DNA from: Flavobacterium sp. 11 | GTDB lineage: Bacteria; Bacteroidota; Bacteroidia; Flavobacteriales; Flavobacteriaceae | Reading direction: 5' to 3' | NCBI RefSeq assembly: GCF_002754315.1 | Contig: NZ_PEFE01000001.1 | Coordinates: 1,116,001-1,180,000, forward strand | Length of the DNA stretch: 64,000 nucleotides | Part shown: piece after piece, positions 34,105 through 43,532 of the stretch | Layout: every line of letters starts with the position of its first letter | Position numbering within the stretch: the stretch's first letter is position 1 | Made by a program: the position numbers and the translations under genes | The notes under the pieces: model-generated | What the model was told of the DNA's origin: nothing | The model's input: the letters and a program-made list of their open reading frames with translations, nothing else | The model's database searches: none

Positions 34105-35448
34105 ATGTTACTAAAAATAAATGATTTTATGGCTCAAGTTGAGGCCAAGAATCCAAATGAACCTGAATTTATTCAAGCTGTTAGGGAATTTGCAGAGACT
34201 GTAATTCCATTTATTGCAGAGCAAAAAAAATACGACGGAAAAAATTTGCTTCTTAGAATAGCCGAGCCGGAGCGTTCTATTATTTTTCGTGTTCCTTGGG
34301 TAGATGATAAAGGGGAAATTCAGGTAAATAGAGGTTTCAGAATTCAGATGAATTCAGCAATTGGACCTTACAAAGGTGGAATTCGTTTTCATCATACTGT
34401 AAACTTATCAGTACTTAAATTTTTAGCCTTTGAACAAGTATTCAAAAACAGTTTGACTACTTTGCCAATGGGTGGAGGAAAAGGAGGATCTGATTTTGAT
34501 CCACAAGGAAAATCTGATGGGGAAGTGATGCGTTTTTGCCAGTCTTTCATGACTGAATTGTGCAGACACATCGGTCCACAATTAGACGTTCCTGCTGGAG
34601 ATATTGGAGTTGGAGCCAGAGAAATTGGATATTTATTTGGTCAATACAAGAGAATAAGAAATGAATTTACCGGAGTTTTAACTGGAAAAGGATTGGCTTA
34701 TGGTGGTTCTTTAATCAGACCGGAAGCAACAGGTTACGGAGTAGTTTATTTTGCAGAACAAATGCTGAATACTATTGGTCAAAACATCAAAGGAAAAAGA
34801 GTATCTATTTCTGGTTTTGGAAACGTTGCTTGGGGTGTAGCCTTGAAAGTAAATGATCTTGGAGGGAAAGTAGTTACTATTTCTGGTCCTGATGGTTATA
34901 TTTATGATGAAGAAGGAATCTCAGGAGATAAAATTGACTTTATGCTTGAATTAAGAGCAAGAGGAGATAATAGAGCCGAAGCTTATTTAGAAAAATATCC
35001 AAACGCAGTTTTCCACAAAGGGAAAAGCGTATGGGAAGTAAAAGTTGATGTTGCAATACCTTGTGCTACTCAAAATGAGTTAAACGAGGAAGATGCTAAA
35101 CATTTAATTGCTAATGGTGTTATTTGTGTAACTGAGGCGGCAAATATGCCATGTACTTTAGAAGCAATCAAATTATTCTTGAAAGCGAAAGTACTTTTTG
35201 CTCCTGGTAAAGCAGCAAATGCAGGTGGTGTTGCAGCTTCAGGATTAGAAATGACACAAAACTCTATTCGTTTAAACTGGACCAGTGAAGAAGTGGATTC
35301 CAGATTAAAAGAAATCATGGTTGGAATACACAATCAATGTAAAAGATACGGTACTGACGAAGAAGGTTATGTGAACTATGTAAAAGGTGCAAACATTGCC
35401 GGATTTGTAAAAGTAGCTGATGCTATGCTTGCTCAAGGAGTGGTATAA
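34105..35448 (+). CDS. gdhA: NADP-specific glutamate dehydrogenase
   Basis: 447 residues, the hexameric class length. PMGGGKGGSDFDPQGKS carries the catalytic Lys region, GPYKGGIRFHHTVN the substrate-binding segment, and ISGFGNVAWGVALK the dinucleotide-binding loop. It interconverts 2-oxoglutarate plus ammonium and glutamate; the long (~447) form with a GFGNVAWG loop is normally the NADPH, biosynthetic type. It is a single-gene unit with its own promoter. Confidence 0.95.
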   Translation: MLLKINDFMAQVEAKNPNEPEFIQAVREFAETVIPFIAEQKKYDGKNLLLRIAEPERSIIFRVPWVDDKGEIQVNRGFRIQMNSAIGPYKGGIRFHHTVNLSVLKFLAFEQVFKNSLTTLPMGGGKGGSDFDPQGKSDGEVMRFCQSFMTELCRHIGPQLDVPAGDIGVGAREIGYLFGQYKRIRNEFTGVLTGKGLAYGGSLIRPEATGYGVVYFAEQMLNTIGQNIKGKRVSISGFGNVAWGVALKVNDLGGKVVTISGPDGYIYDEEGISGDKIDFMLELRARGDNRAEAYLEKYPNAVFHKGKSVWEVKVDVAIPCATQNELNEEDAKHLIANGVICVTEAANMPCTLEAIKLFLKAKVLFAPGKAANAGGVAASGLEMTQNSIRLNWTSEEVDSRLKEIMVGIHNQCKRYGTDEEGYVNYVKGANIAGFVKVADAMLAQGVV

Positions 35449-35492
35449 TATTGTTTTGATTAAGGAATTTTGATACTTTATTTAAGATTTTT

Positions 35493-35608
35493 GATTAACG
35501 ATTTTTGATTTCAGATTTGCAAAAAGATGAAATTATTTAAAAATTTAATTTTTATAATAAAATGGGTCGTTAATTTTAAAATAAATCTGAAATCAAAAAT
35601 CGTTAATC
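35493..35608 (+). repeat. Inverted repeat pair identical to the S23 element ends, without a gene
   Basis: The 26-nt arms 35493-35518 and 35583-35608 are exact reverse complements of each other and identical to the arms at 10545-10570 and 11027-11052. The interior is only 64 nt and holds no S23 sequence. It lies between gdhA and porZ. Confidence 0.88.
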
Positions 35609-35630
35609 ATCACTCAAAAATCTCTTACTT

Positions 35631-35681
35631 AAAAGCCTTTCACCATTCCGAAGTTCGGGATTGGATGAAAGGCTTTTTTTT
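35631..35681 (+). terminator. Intrinsic terminator between gdhA and porZ
   Basis: AAAAGCCTTTCA (35631-35642) pairs with TGAAAGGCTTTT (35666-35677). The loop itself pairs further (CCATTCCGAA with TTCGGGATTGG, one bulge), and a T run follows. Confidence 0.85.
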
Positions 35682-35713
35682 GCGTAACAAAATGCTAAGA
35701 CTTTCGTTTGTTC

Positions 35714-35721
35714 TATATTTG
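35714..35721 (+). promoter_or_regulatory. -7 box of porZ
   Basis: TATATTTG, an exact match, ends 22 bp before the chosen start at 35744. Confidence 0.55.
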
Positions 35722-35743
35722 TAAACCAATATTAATGCAAATA

Positions 35744-38032
35744 ATGAAAAAGAGCGTTTTATATTTTTTGCTTTTACTTTTTATCCAAATGGGTTTTGCC
35801 CAAAGCAACTTGTCGTGGCAAGGTTATTTCTCTTACAATGAAATTAAAGATGTATCAGAATCTGGAACGGCTGTTTTTGCCGCTTCCGAAAATGCATTGT
35901 TTTCAAAAAATTTAGCGACAAACGTAATTAAAACAACGAATACTATTGACGGGCTTTCCGGACAAACAATTTCGGCGCTATACTATAGTACAACATTCAA
36001 TAAAACAATTGTAGGATACGAAAACGGACTGATAATCGTGATTAACGAAGCCGATGGAAGCATCTTGAATGTAGTCGATATTATTAATAAACAACTTCCT
36101 CCTAATATAAAAAAAGTCAATGACTTCATGGAGTTTGAAGGTATTGCCTATGTCTCCTGTGATTTTGGGATTGTTCAATTTAATCTGGCTACCATGCAAT
36201 TTGGGGACACTTATTTTATTGGGGACAATGGAGCCGAAATCAGAGTGAACCAAACAGCACTTTTTAACGGATTTATTTATGCCGCTACAAATAACGGGAT
36301 AAGAAGAGCCGATATTTCTAATAAAAACCTAATCGATTACAATCAATGGGGAACAATTGCTACGGGAAACTGGTCAAGTGTAGTGACTTTTGGTACAGAT
36401 TTGTATGCCATTAATGCTGCGGGATACATTCATAAATTTAATTCTGGGTCTAATTCCTTTACAGGATTTATCCAGCTTTCTCAGCCTTCATTGGATATGA
36501 GGGCAACAGCGGATTATGTAATTGTAACGACTTCAAGCAGCATTTATATTTACAACAATCAAATGGCATTGGTGCGCCAAATAAATACAAATCAAATCCC
36601 GGACAGTAACCCAAGTTTTACGTGTGCCACAATAATAGGGGATGCAATTTTTATTGGAACAAAAGAAAATGGATTGATTACTGCTTCGCTTTCTTCGACA
36701 GTAACTTTCGAAAACATAACGCCTATTGGTCCTTCGCGCAACAATATATTTGCGCTTCAAGCCACGACAAGTGTACTTTGGACAGTTTATGGGGATTATA
36801 CAGCAGATTATAATCCATATCCGTTAGACAATTATGGTATCAGTAAATTTAGTGAAACAGGATGGCTGAATATTCCGTATGAAGAAGTTTTAGGAGCACA
36901 ATCGATGACCAGAATTACGGTAAATCCAAGCAATGAAAACGAAGTATATGCGAGTTCTTTTTTTTCGGGTTTACTAAAAATTGAAAATGACATCCCTACA
37001 ATTTTATACAATCAGACCAATAGTGGCTTAGAGTCTTTGACCTTTGTGGGTCCTACTTATATAGACATAAGGGTTAACGGAACGGCATTTGATAAATCAG
37101 GAAATCTTTGGGTTACCACCAGCCGAATAAAAAATGGACTGAAAGTGTTTAAATCCAATGGTCAATGGCAAAGTTATGCTATGGAAAATATACTGGATTC
37201 GGCTATTGATAATAATTTTGGAACAATTGCCATTGATAAAAATGGAACGAAATGGCTTTCTACAAGTGAAGATGGGGTTGTTGGTTTTAATGAAAGTACC
37301 AATGTATTCAAGAAAATAACAACTGGTTCTGATGCCGGGAATTTGCCTGTTTCAAATGTAAAAGTAGTTGCGGTGGATAATAGAAACCAGCTTTGGATAG
37401 GAACCACAAAAGGATTGCGTGTTTTGCCGAATGTAGGCAGTTTTCAAACAGAAGACCAAATGACAACGAATCCCATCATTATTTTAGAGGATAATCTGGC
37501 GCAAGAGCTCTTGTACGAACAATTTATTACTGATATTGCTGTTGATGGAGCAAACAATAAATGGATTGGTACTGCCGATTCAGGTTTGTTTTTGGTCTCG
37601 CCAAACGGTCAGGAAACCAAATATCATTTTACGATAAATAATTCGCCGTTGCCCAGCAATGTTATAAATGATATTGGTATTAATAGCGCTACGGGCGAAG
37701 TTTTTATAGCTACGGCCAAAGGTTTGGTTTCTTTCAAAGGAACTGCGACTGCGCCAAATGATGATTTAAGTAACGCGTATGTATATCCAAATCCAGTGCG
37801 GCCGGAATACCAAGGAACGGTTAAAATTGCCGGATTACTGGATAAAGCCAATATTAAAATTACCGATATCGAAGGAAATCTGGTATATGAAACCATTTCC
37901 GAAGGAGGAACAATAGAATGGGATACCACCGCTTTTGGGAAATATAAAGTCGCTTCGGGCGTGTATATGATTTTTATTTCGGCACAAGACGGAGTGGAAA
38001 CCAAAGTTAAAAAAGTAATGATAATCAGATAG
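35744..38032 (+). CDS. porZ: PorZ, type IX secretion component with beta-propellers
   Basis: Start set at the ATG giving MKKSVLYFLLLLFIQMGFAQ, a signal peptide; 762 residues. Two beta-propeller domains are built from repeats such as FNKTIVGYENGLIIVINE, NKWIGTADSGLFLV and NQLWIGTTKGLRVL. A C-terminal ~85-residue T9SS type A-like domain follows (VYPNPVRPEYQGTVKIAG to the end, VKKVMIIR). PorZ sits at the cell surface in the attachment complex and delivers anionic lipopolysaccharide to PorU, which sorts T9SS cargo. Other T9SS genes are not in this window. Confidence 0.9.
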   Translation: MKKSVLYFLLLLFIQMGFAQSNLSWQGYFSYNEIKDVSESGTAVFAASENALFSKNLATNVIKTTNTIDGLSGQTISALYYSTTFNKTIVGYENGLIIVINEADGSILNVVDIINKQLPPNIKKVNDFMEFEGIAYVSCDFGIVQFNLATMQFGDTYFIGDNGAEIRVNQTALFNGFIYAATNNGIRRADISNKNLIDYNQWGTIATGNWSSVVTFGTDLYAINAAGYIHKFNSGSNSFTGFIQLSQPSLDMRATADYVIVTTSSSIYIYNNQMALVRQINTNQIPDSNPSFTCATIIGDAIFIGTKENGLITASLSSTVTFENITPIGPSRNNIFALQATTSVLWTVYGDYTADYNPYPLDNYGISKFSETGWLNIPYEEVLGAQSMTRITVNPSNENEVYASSFFSGLLKIENDIPTILYNQTNSGLESLTFVGPTYIDIRVNGTAFDKSGNLWVTTSRIKNGLKVFKSNGQWQSYAMENILDSAIDNNFGTIAIDKNGTKWLSTSEDGVVGFNESTNVFKKITTGSDAGNLPVSNVKVVAVDNRNQLWIGTTKGLRVLPNVGSFQTEDQMTTNPIIILEDNLAQELLYEQFITDIAVDGANNKWIGTADSGLFLVSPNGQETKYHFTINNSPLPSNVINDIGINSATGEVFIATAKGLVSFKGTATAPNDDLSNAYVYPNPVRPEYQGTVKIAGLLDKANIKITDIEGNLVYETISEGGTIEWDTTAFGKYKVASGVYMIFISAQDGVETKVKKVMIIR

Positions 38033-38089
38033 TGGTCAGTTCTCTGAAGTCTAATTATCTAAGAAGTCTAAAAATCTAAAAATCTAAAC

Positions 38090-38803
38090 TTGTTAGTAAA
38101 AACAAAAGCCATTGTCCTTTCATCCTTAAAATTTCAGGAAAAAAGCTTGATTGTGAAATGCTTTACGCTTTCTCATGGTTTGAAATCGTATTTTGTTCGC
38201 GATGCTTTTTCGAGCCGAAAAGCCAATCAAAAAATCGCCTATTTTCAGCCGTTGACCATTCTCGAAATTGAAGCGGTTCACAAAAACAAAGGTACTTTAG
38301 AAAATTTCAAGGAAATAAAAATTGCCTCGGCTTTTCATTCGATACATTCGGATATTTATAAAAGTACAATTGTGATGTTCATTTCAGAAATGTTGCACCA
38401 TTCCATCCATGAAGAGGAAGAAAACGAACCGCTTTTTACCTTTCTGGAAACCGCTTTGCATTGGTTGGACAATCACGATGAAATTGCTAATTTTCATTTG
38501 ATTTTATTATTGGAAACCACAAAATATTTGGGTTTTTATCCTGATATTTCTGATATGGATATGCCTTTTTTTGAAATGACTGAAGGTATTTTTACACCCT
38601 TTCATGCCATCAGTTCACTAACGGAACATGAAAGTAATTTATTCAAAAAACTGATCGATTTGAAATTCGATAACAATCAAAAAATATTCTATGTCATTGA
38701 AAGACAAATTGTTTTAAGAATACTGATTGATTACTATAGTTTTCACTTGGACGGCTTTAAAAAACCAAAATCATTAGACGTTTTGAAAGAAGTTTTCTCT
38801 TAG
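38090..38803 (+). CDS. recO: DNA repair protein RecO
   Basis: 237 residues. The start is TTG, giving MLVKTKAIVLSSLKFQEKSL; this is the conserved RecO opening and no in-frame ATG fits it. An N-terminal OB fold (~1-80) precedes a helical C-terminal domain. RecO anneals SSB-coated DNA and loads RecA with RecR in the RecF pathway. It lies 57 bp after porZ on the same strand, with the TCTAAAAATC repeat words between them. Confidence 0.9.
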   Translation: MLVKTKAIVLSSLKFQEKSLIVKCFTLSHGLKSYFVRDAFSSRKANQKIAYFQPLTILEIEAVHKNKGTLENFKEIKIASAFHSIHSDIYKSTIVMFISEMLHHSIHEEEENEPLFTFLETALHWLDNHDEIANFHLILLLETTKYLGFYPDISDMDMPFFEMTEGIFTPFHAISSLTEHESNLFKKLIDLKFDNNQKIFYVIERQIVLRILIDYYSFHLDGFKKPKSLDVLKEVFS

Positions 38804-38932
38804 AAAGCAATAAAAGGATATTTTGATTCCGTTTTATCGAATTATCTGCCCAATTTCGTCTATTTTTTCTCTTCTTTTCTTTCTTTTATTCAAAATTCCT
38901 TACTTTCGCACCTCGATTTAGAAAAGGATAAA

Positions 38933-41900
38933 ATGAGCACAAAATTTACTGAATACAAAGGACTTGACTTACCAACTGTAGCGTCAGAAGTACTTGATTT
39001 TTGGAAGAAAGAAAATATATTTGAGAAAAGCGTAACCACTCGCGAAGGAAACCAACCATTCGTGTTTTTTGAAGGTCCGCCTTCGGCAAATGGATTGCCT
39101 GGAATTCACCACGTAATGGCGCGTGCGATTAAAGATATTTTTTGCAGATATAAAACTCAAAAAGGGTTTCAAGTAAAGCGTAAAGCGGGCTGGGACACTC
39201 ATGGTTTGCCTGTGGAATTAGGTACCGAGAAAGAATTAGGAATTACCAAAGAAGATATTGGAAAATCAATTTCTATCGAAGAATATAACGAAGCGTGTAA
39301 AAAAACCGTAATGCGTTATACTGACGTATGGAATGATTTGACCGAAAAAATGGGGTATTGGGTAGATATGGAAGATCCGTATGTGACTTACAAATCCAAA
39401 TATATGGAAACGGTTTGGTGGATTTTGAAACAAATCTACAACAAGGATTTGATGTACAAAGGCTACACGATTCAGCCGTATTCTCCAAAAGCAGGAACAG
39501 GATTATCGTCCCATGAAGTAAACCAACCGGGAAGTTATAGAGATGTAACGGACACGACGGTTGTGGCACAATTTAAAGTGATTGATGCGCACAAAGAATT
39601 GTTGTTCTCAAAGTTTTATGATTACATCAGTTCTAATAATTTACTGCATTATAAGTTAGAAGCTTTAGATTTAGACGAAGTTTTTATCTTGGCTTGGACA
39701 ACAACACCTTGGACATTGCCAAGTAATACGGCTTTGACAGTAGGTCCAAAAATCGAATATGCTTTAGTAAGAACATTCAATCAATATACATTTCGTCCGG
39801 CAACATTGATTTTAGCTAAGAATTTAGTTGGAAAACAATTCGGGAAAGGATTCTTTGAAAGTACAGAACCTGCTGATTTTGAAAATTTCAAAGAAGGCGA
39901 TAAAAAAATACCGTTTCAGGTTTTGGCTGAATGTAAAGGAGCTGATTTGGTTGACATTCGTTACGAACAATTAATGCCTTTAGTGCTTCCCTATCAAAAT
40001 GCTGAAAATGCTTTTAGAGTAATTTCAGGAGATTTTGTAACTACGGAAGATGGAACTGGAATCGTGCATACTTCACCTACTTTTGGTGCTGATGATGCAA
40101 AAGTAGCTAAAGAAGCTACACCAGAAGTCCCGCCAATGTTAGTTCTTGATGAAAATGGAACTCCGGTTCCGTTAGTAGATTTGCAAGGAAAATTCACTTC
40201 GCATGTAGGGGAATATGCCGGTAAATATGTAAAAAACGAATATTATAACGAAGGTGAAGCACCCGAGCGTTCTGTAGATGTTGAAATCGCCATTCGATTA
40301 AAAGAAGAAAATAGAGCATTTAAAGTAGAGAAATATGTCCACAGTTATCCGCATTGCTGGAGAACAGACAAACCTATTTTATACTATCCTTTAGATTCGT
40401 GGTTTATAAAAATCTCAGAAGTTAAAGATAGAATGTTCGACTTGAACGAAACCATCAACTGGAAGCCAAAAGCGACTGGAGAAGGACGTTTTGGGAATTG
40501 GTTGAAAAATGCCAATGACTGGAATTTATCGCGTTCAAGATATTGGGGAATTCCATTGCCAATTTGGAGAACCGAAGAAGGAACTGAAGAGATTCTGATT
40601 GGTTCAGTAGAAGAATTATACAACGAAATTGAAAAATCAATCGCTGCAGGTTTCCAAAAAGAAAATCCTTTTAAAGGTTTTGAAATTGGAAATATGGCAG
40701 AATCCAATTATGATTTAGTTGATTTACATAAAAATGTAGTTGATGAAATCACCTTGGTTTCGGCTTCTGGAAAGCCAATGACACGTGAAGCGGACTTGAT
40801 TGACGTTTGGTTTGATTCAGGTTCCATGCCGTATGCACAATGGCATTATCCTTTTGAAAACAAAGATAAAATTGACCAAAATAAAGATTTCCCTGCTGAT
40901 TTCATCGCAGAAGGAGTAGATCAAACACGTGGTTGGTTTTATACCTTGCACGCTATTGGAACATTAGTTTTTGATAAAGTAGCCTATAAAAATGTAGTTT
41001 CTAATGGACTGGTTTTGGACAAAAACGGACAAAAAATGTCCAAACGTTTAGGGAATGCCGCAGATCCATTCGAAACATTAAAAGAATACGGTCCAGATGC
41101 GACGCGCTGGTATATGATTTCCAATGCGAATCCTTGGGACAACTTGAAATTTGACTTAGAAGGTATCGCTGAGGTACGCAGGAAATTCTTTGGAACCTTA
41201 TACAACACGTATTCGTTCTTTAGTTTGTATGCTAATATTGATGGTTTCAAATTTGAAGAAGCGGAGATTCCTTTAAATGAAAGACCAGAAATTGATCAAT
41301 GGATCATGTCAGAACTGAACACTTTGATAAAAGACGTTGACAGTTATTACGCGGATTACGAACCAACAAAAGCGGCTCGTGCAATCTCTGAATTTGTACA
41401 GGAAAACTTGAGTAACTGGTACGTTCGTTTGTGCCGAAGACGCTTCTGGAAAGGGGAATATGCACAAGACAAAATCGCGGCATATCAAACTTTATATACC
41501 TGTTTGTTAACCATAAGTAAACTAGGTGCGCCAATCGCTCCGTTCTTTATGGACAAACTTTACAGAGACTTAACTTTAGCAACACAGTCGGAAAAATACG
41601 ACAGTGTACATTTGGCGGAGTTTCCAATTTCGGTTGAAAACTATGTTAATAAAATGTTAGAGAGCAAAATGCAGAAAGCACAAACCATTTCATCATTGGT
41701 TTTATCACTCCGAAAAAAGGAAATGATAAAGGTACGCCAACCGTTGCAAAAGGTAATGATTCCAGTACTTGACGACAATCAAAGAGCTGAAATTGAGGCT
41801 ATTTCTGAACTTATAAAAGCAGAGGTAAACGTGAAAGAAATCGTACTTTTGGACGATGCTTCGGGTGTTTTGGTGAAACAGATTAAGCCTAATTTTAAGA

Positions 41901-42391
41901 CACTAGGACCCCGTTTTGGAAAGGATATGGGCTTGATTTCTAAGGAAATACAAGGGTTTTCGAAAGAGCAAATCAGTCAGTTGGATAAGGAAGGAAGTCT
42001 GAATATTGTTATTGCAGGAAATAACGTAATTTTAACTTTAGAAGATGTAGAAATAACATCACAGGATATTGAAGGTTGGTTAGTAGCCAATTCAAACGGA
42101 ATAACGGTTGCGCTTGACATTACAATTTCTGAAGAATTAAAACAAGAAGGAATTTCCAGAGAATTAGTAAACAGAATTCAGAATATCCGTAAAGATTCCG
42201 GATTTGAAGTTACTGATAAAATTAAAGTTCAATTGAAAAGAAATGGAATTCTAGAAGAGGCGATTCTTAAAAATGAAGCGTATATAAAATCAGAAACATT
42301 AACCAGCGATTTGGTTTTTGTAGATGAAATAGAAAACGGTACAGAAATTGAGTTTGACGATATAAAAACAATGATATTAATTTCAAAATAA
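38933..42391 (+). CDS. ileS: Isoleucine--tRNA ligase
   Basis: 1152 residues, longer than the ~940 of E. coli and in the range of the eukaryote-like/IleS2 type. The signature region is GPPSANGLPGIHHVMARAIK (HIGH replaced by GIHH), and the second motif is KMSKR instead of KMSKS. Editing-domain segments (WTTTPWTLPSNTAL; GTGIVHTSPTFGADD) are intact, so proofreading of valine is expected. A C-terminal anticodon-binding region follows. A near-consensus -7 box (TACTTTCG, 38901-38908) lies upstream. The TraR/DksA-like gene starts 8 bp downstream. Confidence 0.96.
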   Translation: MSTKFTEYKGLDLPTVASEVLDFWKKENIFEKSVTTREGNQPFVFFEGPPSANGLPGIHHVMARAIKDIFCRYKTQKGFQVKRKAGWDTHGLPVELGTEKELGITKEDIGKSISIEEYNEACKKTVMRYTDVWNDLTEKMGYWVDMEDPYVTYKSKYMETVWWILKQIYNKDLMYKGYTIQPYSPKAGTGLSSHEVNQPGSYRDVTDTTVVAQFKVIDAHKELLFSKFYDYISSNNLLHYKLEALDLDEVFILAWTTTPWTLPSNTALTVGPKIEYALVRTFNQYTFRPATLILAKNLVGKQFGKGFFESTEPADFENFKEGDKKIPFQVLAECKGADLVDIRYEQLMPLVLPYQNAENAFRVISGDFVTTEDGTGIVHTSPTFGADDAKVAKEATPEVPPMLVLDENGTPVPLVDLQGKFTSHVGEYAGKYVKNEYYNEGEAPERSVDVEIAIRLKEENRAFKVEKYVHSYPHCWRTDKPILYYPLDSWFIKISEVKDRMFDLNETINWKPKATGEGRFGNWLKNANDWNLSRSRYWGIPLPIWRTEEGTEEILIGSVEELYNEIEKSIAAGFQKENPFKGFEIGNMAESNYDLVDLHKNVVDEITLVSASGKPMTREADLIDVWFDSGSMPYAQWHYPFENKDKIDQNKDFPADFIAEGVDQTRGWFYTLHAIGTLVFDKVAYKNVVSNGLVLDKNGQKMSKRLGNAADPFETLKEYGPDATRWYMISNANPWDNLKFDLEGIAEVRRKFFGTLYNTYSFFSLYANIDGFKFEEAEIPLNERPEIDQWIMSELNTLIKDVDSYYADYEPTKAARAISEFVQENLSNWYVRLCRRRFWKGEYAQDKIAAYQTLYTCLLTISKLGAPIAPFFMDKLYRDLTLATQSEKYDSVHLAEFPISVENYVNKMLESKMQKAQTISSLVLSLRKKEMIKVRQPLQKVMIPVLDDNQRAEIEAISELIKAEVNVKEIVLLDDASGVLVKQIKPNFKTLGPRFGKDMGLISKEIQGFSKEQISQLDKEGSLNIVIAGNNVILTLEDVEITSQDIEGWLVANSNGITVALDITISEELKQEGISRELVNRIQNIRKDSGFEVTDKIKVQLKRNGILEEAILKNEAYIKSETLTSDLVFVDEIENGTEIEFDDIKTMILISK

Positions 42392-42398
42392 TACAAAG

Positions 42399-42779
42399 AT
42401 GGTAGATGAAGCTACAAAATACTCTGAAGCTGATTTAGCAGAGTTCAAAGAGATAATCCTTAACAAAATTCAAAAAGCACAATTAGATTTAGATTTGATA
42501 AAAAGTGCGTATATGAATGATTTAAATAACGGAACTGACGATACTTCGCCAACATTCAAAGCTTTTGAAGAAGGAAGCGAAACAATGTCTAAAGAAGCAA
42601 ACTCACAACTGGCGATTCGTCAGGAGAAGTTTATCCGTGATTTGAAAAATGCACTCTTCCGTGTAGAAAATAAAACTTACGGAGTTTGTAAAGTTACAGG
42701 CAAATTAATTGGGAAAGAAAGATTAAAAATCGTTCCTCATGCAACAATGAGTATCGAAGCAAAGAACTTGCAACGATAA
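42399..42779 (+). CDS. TraR/DksA-family protein lacking zinc-finger cysteines
   Basis: 126 residues. A helical coiled-coil N-terminus (~10-90) leads to the degenerate finger YGVCKVTGKLIGKERLK, then HATM. The four-Cys site of DksA is reduced to Cys97, with Thr100, His114 and Met117 at the other positions. DksA binds RNA polymerase and, with ppGpp, tunes transcription; Cys-poor members can still act without zinc. The gene is in an operon with ileS (8-bp gap) and is followed by a terminator and then lspA. Confidence 0.88.
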   Translation: MVDEATKYSEADLAEFKEIILNKIQKAQLDLDLIKSAYMNDLNNGTDDTSPTFKAFEEGSETMSKEANSQLAIRQEKFIRDLKNALFRVENKTYGVCKVTGKLIGKERLKIVPHATMSIEAKNLQR

Positions 42780-42800
42780 ACCTCTTGTTAAACAAGATTT

Positions 42801-42827
42801 AACGCTCCATTGGGAGCGTTTTTTTTG
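42801..42827 (+). terminator. Intrinsic terminator between the DksA-like gene and lspA
   Basis: AACGCTCC (42801-42808) pairs with GGAGCGTT (42813-42820) and is followed by a T run. Confidence 0.85.
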
Positions 42828-42837
42828 ATTAAATTGT

Positions 42838-42845
42838 TATTTTTG
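42838..42845 (+). promoter_or_regulatory. -7 box of lspA
   Basis: TATTTTTG, an exact TAnnTTTG, 19 bp before the lspA start and just after the terminator, so lspA probably has its own transcript. Confidence 0.5.
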
Positions 42846-42864
42846 CGCCATTAAAATTTATAAA

Positions 42865-43461
42865 ATGTCATTACGAAAAGCCTATCTCCTTATTTTTATC
42901 TTATTGCTTGTTGATCAAGTTTCTAAAATTTACATTAAAACTAACTTTATTTTAGGAGAAGAAGTTGAAGTATTCAAATGGTTCAAAATTCTGTTCATTG
43001 AAAATGAGGGAATGGCTTGGGGGGTTCAAATCCCGGGAGCTTATGGAAAGTTGTTTTTAACTCTATTTAGAATCGCCGCTGTTGGTGGAATTGGATATTG
43101 GTTGTGGGATTCAGTGAAAAAGAAGAGTTCAGATTATTTAATTGTTGCTATTTCTTTAATTCTCGTAGGAGCTTTCGGGAACATCATCGATTCTGTTTTT
43201 TACGGAGTTATTTTTGATGACAGTCAACAACAATTAGCTACTTTGTTTTCGGATCAACCTTATGGGACTTGGTTTCACGGAAAAGTAGTTGATATGCTTT
43301 ATTTCCCTTTTTGGCATGGAACTTTACCAAGTTGGTTGCCTATTTGGGGCGGAAAAGAATTTACTTTCTTCAACGCTATCTTCAATGTTGCCGATATGGC
43401 AATTTCTACAGGAGTTGGAATCTTAATTTTTTTCAACAAAAAAGCATTTCATCACAATTAG
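42865..43461 (+). CDS. lspA: Lipoprotein signal peptidase (prolipoprotein signal peptidase)
   Basis: 198 residues, longer than most LspA (~165), with four membrane helices. FGNIIDSVFYG and AIFNVADMAIS carry the two catalytic Asp residues of this aspartyl peptidase. The extra length lies in a loop (~115-160, including QQQLATLFSDQPYGTWFHGK) that is common in Bacteroidetes LspA. It cleaves diacylated prolipoproteins, several of which (e.g. at 4670, 30943 and 54242) are encoded in this window. Confidence 0.94.
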   Translation: MSLRKAYLLIFILLLVDQVSKIYIKTNFILGEEVEVFKWFKILFIENEGMAWGVQIPGAYGKLFLTLFRIAAVGGIGYWLWDSVKKKSSDYLIVAISLILVGAFGNIIDSVFYGVIFDDSQQQLATLFSDQPYGTWFHGKVVDMLYFPFWHGTLPSWLPIWGGKEFTFFNAIFNVADMAISTGVGILIFFNKKAFHHN

Positions 43462-43485
43462 ATTCAAAATTATTCACAATATAAA

Positions 43486-43520
43486 AAAAAGACCTGTTCA
43501 TAATTTGAACAGGTCTTTTT
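43486..43520. terminator. Bidirectional terminator
   Basis: A 15-bp perfect stem, 43486-43500 with 43506-43520 (AAAAAGACCTGTTCA and complement), lies between convergent lspA and the small lipoprotein gene. Confidence 0.9.
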
Positions 43521-43532
43521 CTTTTATTGGAT

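Noticed and set aside
35527..35724. 65-codon frame between gdhA and porZ
   Set aside because: It runs through an inverted-repeat arm, a terminator and the porZ -7 box, so it cannot be a real gene.
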